Assembly (NCBI GenBank): GCA_021734865.1
Contig: JAIPIC010000011.1
Location: 1-41,523 of the forward strand
Source of the DNA: Candidatus Woesearchaeota archaeon
GTDB lineage: Archaea > Nanobdellota > Nanobdellia > Woesearchaeales > JAIPIC01
DNA length: 41,523 bases
Reading direction: 5' to 3'
Made by a program: the position numbers and the translations under genes
Shown here: piece after piece, positions 38,246 through 41,523 of the stretch
Layout of the letters: each line of letters opens with the position of its first letter
Position numbering within the stretch: position 1 is the stretch's first letter
Notes under the pieces: model-generated
Database searches by the model: none
Told to the model about the DNA's origin: nothing
Seen by the model: the letters and a program-made list of their open reading frames with translations, nothing else

Positions 38246-38815
38246 ATGAAACTGAACAAGAATGAAAGGTTAACATTGAAACTAATATTGGATGATTCAT
38301 CTATATCAAATTCAGATATTGGAAGAGAACTTGGGATAACAACACAAGCAGTGGGTAAGATAAAGAAAAAATTGAAAGATAAAGGAATAATTAAGGGTTG
38401 GGAGCTTGTTCTAGACTATGAAAAATTGGGGCTGAATCTTTTTGCAATCGCTCTCATTAAAGTGATGCCAATAGCTTTTAAGAAACTTGAACTCGATGAG
38501 TTTGACACCCTTCTAAATTCAGTTAATGTTATTGAATCCTATGCGATCCCAAAAACAAATGTCACGCATATCTTGATGTATGCCTTTAAAGATATTGCTG
38601 AATATGATAATTATTTTAAGAAACTCCTCACACAGTTAGGAGACTATATTGAGATAAAAAACACATATGTGTTCTCTTCAAATAGTATCTTGAAATACTC
38701 TGCAAAAGACCTTTTCATAAGTATCCTGCAGGAATACGAAAAGCCAAAGATGCATGAACCAGTAATTCCAAAAGAAAAAATGTTTGCTCCTAAGGGAGCA
38801 TATCTGAAAAAATAA
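38246..38815 (+). CDS. Lrp/AsnC-like transcriptional regulator
   Basis: 'LNKNERLTLKLILDDSSISNSDIGRELGITTQAVGKIKKKLKDKGIIKGWELVLDYEKLGLNLFAI'. Confidence 0.85.
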   Translation: MKLNKNERLTLKLILDDSSISNSDIGRELGITTQAVGKIKKKLKDKGIIKGWELVLDYEKLGLNLFAIALIKVMPIAFKKLELDEFDTLLNSVNVIESYAIPKTNVTHILMYAFKDIAEYDNYFKKLLTQLGDYIEIKNTYVFSSNSILKYSAKDLFISILQEYEKPKMHEPVIPKEKMFAPKGAYLKK

Positions 38816-38817
38816 AA

Positions 38818-41226
38818 TTACCTTCCAAGGGATTTTTCAAGTTCAGCTATAGCCATTGTTGTCTTAATGACTGTATCTGGATTCAGGGACATTGTCTGAA
38901 TGCCACATTCCACAACAAACTTCGCAAATTCCTGATAATCGCTTGGTGCCTGTCCACAGATTCCGATATACTTACCTTTTGAATTGGCTGTTTCTATTAC
39001 CCATTTGACCATCTTTTTTACGGCTTCGTTCCGTTCGTCATAGACGTGAGCAACAAGTTCTGAATCCCTGTCTACACCTAGAAGAAGTTGCGTAAGGTCA
39101 TTTGTGCCAATGCTAAAACCATCAAATATTTCAAGGAATTCATCTGCAAGGATAACATTTGCTGGTATCTCACACATGCCGATCACCCTAAGGCCGTTTT
39201 CACCCTGCCTTAGTCCAAATTCTGCCATCGTATCGATGACTCTTCTTGCTTCTTCAGTCGTACGTGGGAATGGTATCATAACCTCAAGATTAGTCAGACC
39301 CATTTCATTTCTTACTTTAAGTATTGCCCTACATTCAAGACTAAAAGCGGGTTTATAATTCTCGGAGTAATACCTGCTTGCGCCTCTCCATCCAATCATA
39401 GGGTTGTCTTCAACTGGTTCAAACTGCTTTCCACCGATAAGATTAGCGTATTCATTGCTTTTGAAATCTGATAGCCTGACAATTACTTTCTTAGGATAGA
39501 ATGCAGCAGCAATCATTCCGACTCCTTCTGCAAGCTTATCGACAAAGAAGTCAGCTTTATTGCTGTAGCCAATAGTGAGTGCCTCAATTTTCTTCTTGAC
39601 ACTCTCGTCCTGCAGTTCATCAAATCTGAGCAGTGCAAGAGGATGTATCTGTATATATGAATTTATGACAAACTCTTCCCTTGCAAGCCCAACTCCTTGG
39701 TTAGGGATGAAGCTTTTCTCAAATGCTTGTTCAGGTGAGCCAAGATTCATCATTATCTTGGTATGTGGAGTCGGTATTGTTCCTAAGTCAGTTTCTTTAA
39801 TCTCAAAATCGAGAAGCCCTTGGTAAACATTTCCATCGCTTCCCTGGCTGCAGTCAACTGTTATTTCCTGGCCCGGCTTAATAGTCTCTGTAGCGTTGTT
39901 TGTTCCAACAACACATGGGATACCAAGCTCTCTGCTAATTATCGCAGCATGGCAGGTCCTTCCACCTCGGTTCGTCACAATCGCGGATGCTATCTTCATT
40001 ATTGGTTCCCAGTCAGGATCTGTCATGTCTGTGACCAGTACCTCTCCTTTCTGGAATTCATTAATTTTATGGACATCTTTAATGACATGAGCTCTTCCTT
40101 TTCCGATAAGCTCACCTACTGATTTTCCTTTAATAACAATCTCGCTCTTTTCTTTTAGGATATATTCCCTTAGCTTGGACAGATCTTTCTGAGAATGCAC
40201 AGTCTCTGGTCTAGCCTGAACAATGAAAATTTCATTTGTGACTCCATCTTTAGCCCATTCCATATCCATAGCGGTAAATTTGCCGCGCTTTTCGCTGTAA
40301 TGGTCCTCAATAGTACATGCCATCTTAGCCAGCTCAAGGATTTCGTCCTGGTTAAGAACAGGTTTTACACGGTCTTCAGGTGCGACGCTGACATTCTTTG
40401 TTGGATGTTTTGCGTCTTTTGTGTAGACCATCTTTATCTTCTTCTCGCCTGTCTTTGACATTACAATAGGTTTGAAACCCTGTCTGAGGGTTGGCTTATA
40501 GATGTACCACTCATCTGGATTTACTGCTCCCTGGACAACATTCTCTCCAAGCCCGTATGCTCCAGTCAGAAATACTGCATCCTTAAATCCAGATTCAGTA
40601 TCGATAGAAAACATAACTCCACTACACGCCATGTCAGACCTTACCATTTTCTGAATTCCGACACTGAGTGCGATTGAGAAATGATCAAATCCTTTATCTG
40701 TCCTGTATGAGATTGCACGATTAGTGAATAATGATGCAATGCACCTTTTGCATGCGTCGATGACTTCATCTGCCCCGTGAATATTGAGATATGTCTCCTG
40801 CTGGCCTGCAAAACTTGCGTCTGGAAGATCCTCTGCTGTAGCTGATGATCTTACGGCAACATCTGTGTTTTCACCATACTGTTTGCACATATGATCATAA
40901 GCTTCAATTATTACCTGGCTGAGTTCTGGAGGGAATTCCAGATTTCGGATTAGGTTCCGTACCTTGTTGCCTCTCTCTGCAAGGTTGTCCATATCACCAG
41001 TATTTAGATCTGAAAGAATCTCACGGATTTTATCTACTGCCTGAGTTTTCTCAAGTAGATACCTGTATGCGTAAGCTGTGACCGCAAAACCGTTTGGTAT
41101 TCTTACACCTTTTGGCACAAGATGCCTGTACATCTCACCAAGTGAAGCATTTTTTCCTCCTACTAGTGGTACGTCGTCGATACCTAATTGATCAAACCAT
41201 AATATGAATTCTGTATTTTTATCCAT
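38818..41226 (-). CDS. ppsA: Phosphoenolpyruvate synthase
   Basis: 'VGGKNASLGEMYRHL', 'AVRSSATAEDLPDASFAGQQETYLN', 'IVTNRGGRTCHAAIISRELGIPCVVGT', 'FSIGTNDLTQLLLGVDRDS'. Confidence 0.98.
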   Translation of the reverse strand: MDKNTEFILWFDQLGIDDVPLVGGKNASLGEMYRHLVPKGVRIPNGFAVTAYAYRYLLEKTQAVDKIREILSDLNTGDMDNLAERGNKVRNLIRNLEFPPELSQVIIEAYDHMCKQYGENTDVAVRSSATAEDLPDASFAGQQETYLNIHGADEVIDACKRCIASLFTNRAISYRTDKGFDHFSIALSVGIQKMVRSDMACSGVMFSIDTESGFKDAVFLTGAYGLGENVVQGAVNPDEWYIYKPTLRQGFKPIVMSKTGEKKIKMVYTKDAKHPTKNVSVAPEDRVKPVLNQDEILELAKMACTIEDHYSEKRGKFTAMDMEWAKDGVTNEIFIVQARPETVHSQKDLSKLREYILKEKSEIVIKGKSVGELIGKGRAHVIKDVHKINEFQKGEVLVTDMTDPDWEPIMKIASAIVTNRGGRTCHAAIISRELGIPCVVGTNNATETIKPGQEITVDCSQGSDGNVYQGLLDFEIKETDLGTIPTPHTKIMMNLGSPEQAFEKSFIPNQGVGLAREEFVINSYIQIHPLALLRFDELQDESVKKKIEALTIGYSNKADFFVDKLAEGVGMIAAAFYPKKVIVRLSDFKSNEYANLIGGKQFEPVEDNPMIGWRGASRYYSENYKPAFSLECRAILKVRNEMGLTNLEVMIPFPRTTEEARRVIDTMAEFGLRQGENGLRVIGMCEIPANVILADEFLEIFDGFSIGTNDLTQLLLGVDRDSELVAHVYDERNEAVKKMVKWVIETANSKGKYIGICGQAPSDYQEFAKFVVECGIQTMSLNPDTVIKTTMAIAELEKSLGR

Positions 41227-41410
41227 TACAATCCCTCTTTTTTCTTGTGTAAGATTATAGTCCTTATAGTGCTATTAATTTCAGCAATAAAACTATATCT
41301 ATTTTCATGTAAATTAAACAGATAAGGGTTTATAAACATTTACTGTCATTCGAGAATAGGTAAATCCTGTTTGGGGTTGCTTAAATAACAAAAATTCCCG
41401 TTCGCCCTGA

Positions 41411-41487
41411 CCCCAAGCTAAAGCATGGGGTACAATAAAAATGTAAAGCATTTTTGTGTACAAGAAAAGCTTTGCTTTTCTCCGTAT
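41411..41487. repeat. Compound hairpin repeat, right copy (related to 15-137)
   Basis: CCCCAAGC-TAAA-GCATGGGG, GTAC-aat-AAAAATG-taaag-CATTTTT-gt-GTAC, AGAAAAGC-TTT-GCTTTTCT flanked by TAC/GTA. Confidence 0.85.
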
Positions 41488-41523
41488 TAAAGGGCTCACA
41501 ATCCATAGGCAATTTTTGGTAAC

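Noticed and set aside
41314-41499. 61-aa minus-strand ORF
   Set aside because: Lies across the hairpin repeat; composition follows the inverted repeats and it is probably not coding.

Overview
Archaeal chromosomal window of about 41.5 kb, AT-rich, with archaeal-type promoters, PdxS/PdxT, AglB/STT3, a ThiN-domain regulator and a geranylgeranyl-reductase-like protein. It holds mostly single-copy metabolic, surface, regulatory and sensory genes. There is no rRNA, no CRISPR array, no recognisable tRNA and no transposase. The most unusual protein-coding locus is at 174-2901: a small HxsD-like ORF, a U32 protein with UbiU-like cysteines, and a class I SAM methyltransferase fused to a second, UbiV-like U32 module. 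I read it as a candidate O2-independent hydroxylation plus methylation cassette of unknown substrate. Non-coding features worth follow-up: a covarying multi-hairpin repeat with one copy at each window edge; a ~200 bp MITE-like element with inverted ends and 13-nt flanking direct repeats upstream of the NAD kinase gene; a 13-bp degenerate tandem repeat running up to a transporter start; paired 17-nt palindromes 40 bp apart in a divergent promoter; candidate ThiR and Lrp operators; and a structured ~95-nt inverted-repeat region. A 36-aa single-TM ORF missing from the ORF track overlaps the end of a sodium/solute symporter gene in a thiamine-linked gene run. All family assignments come from reading the sequences by eye; no searches were run.
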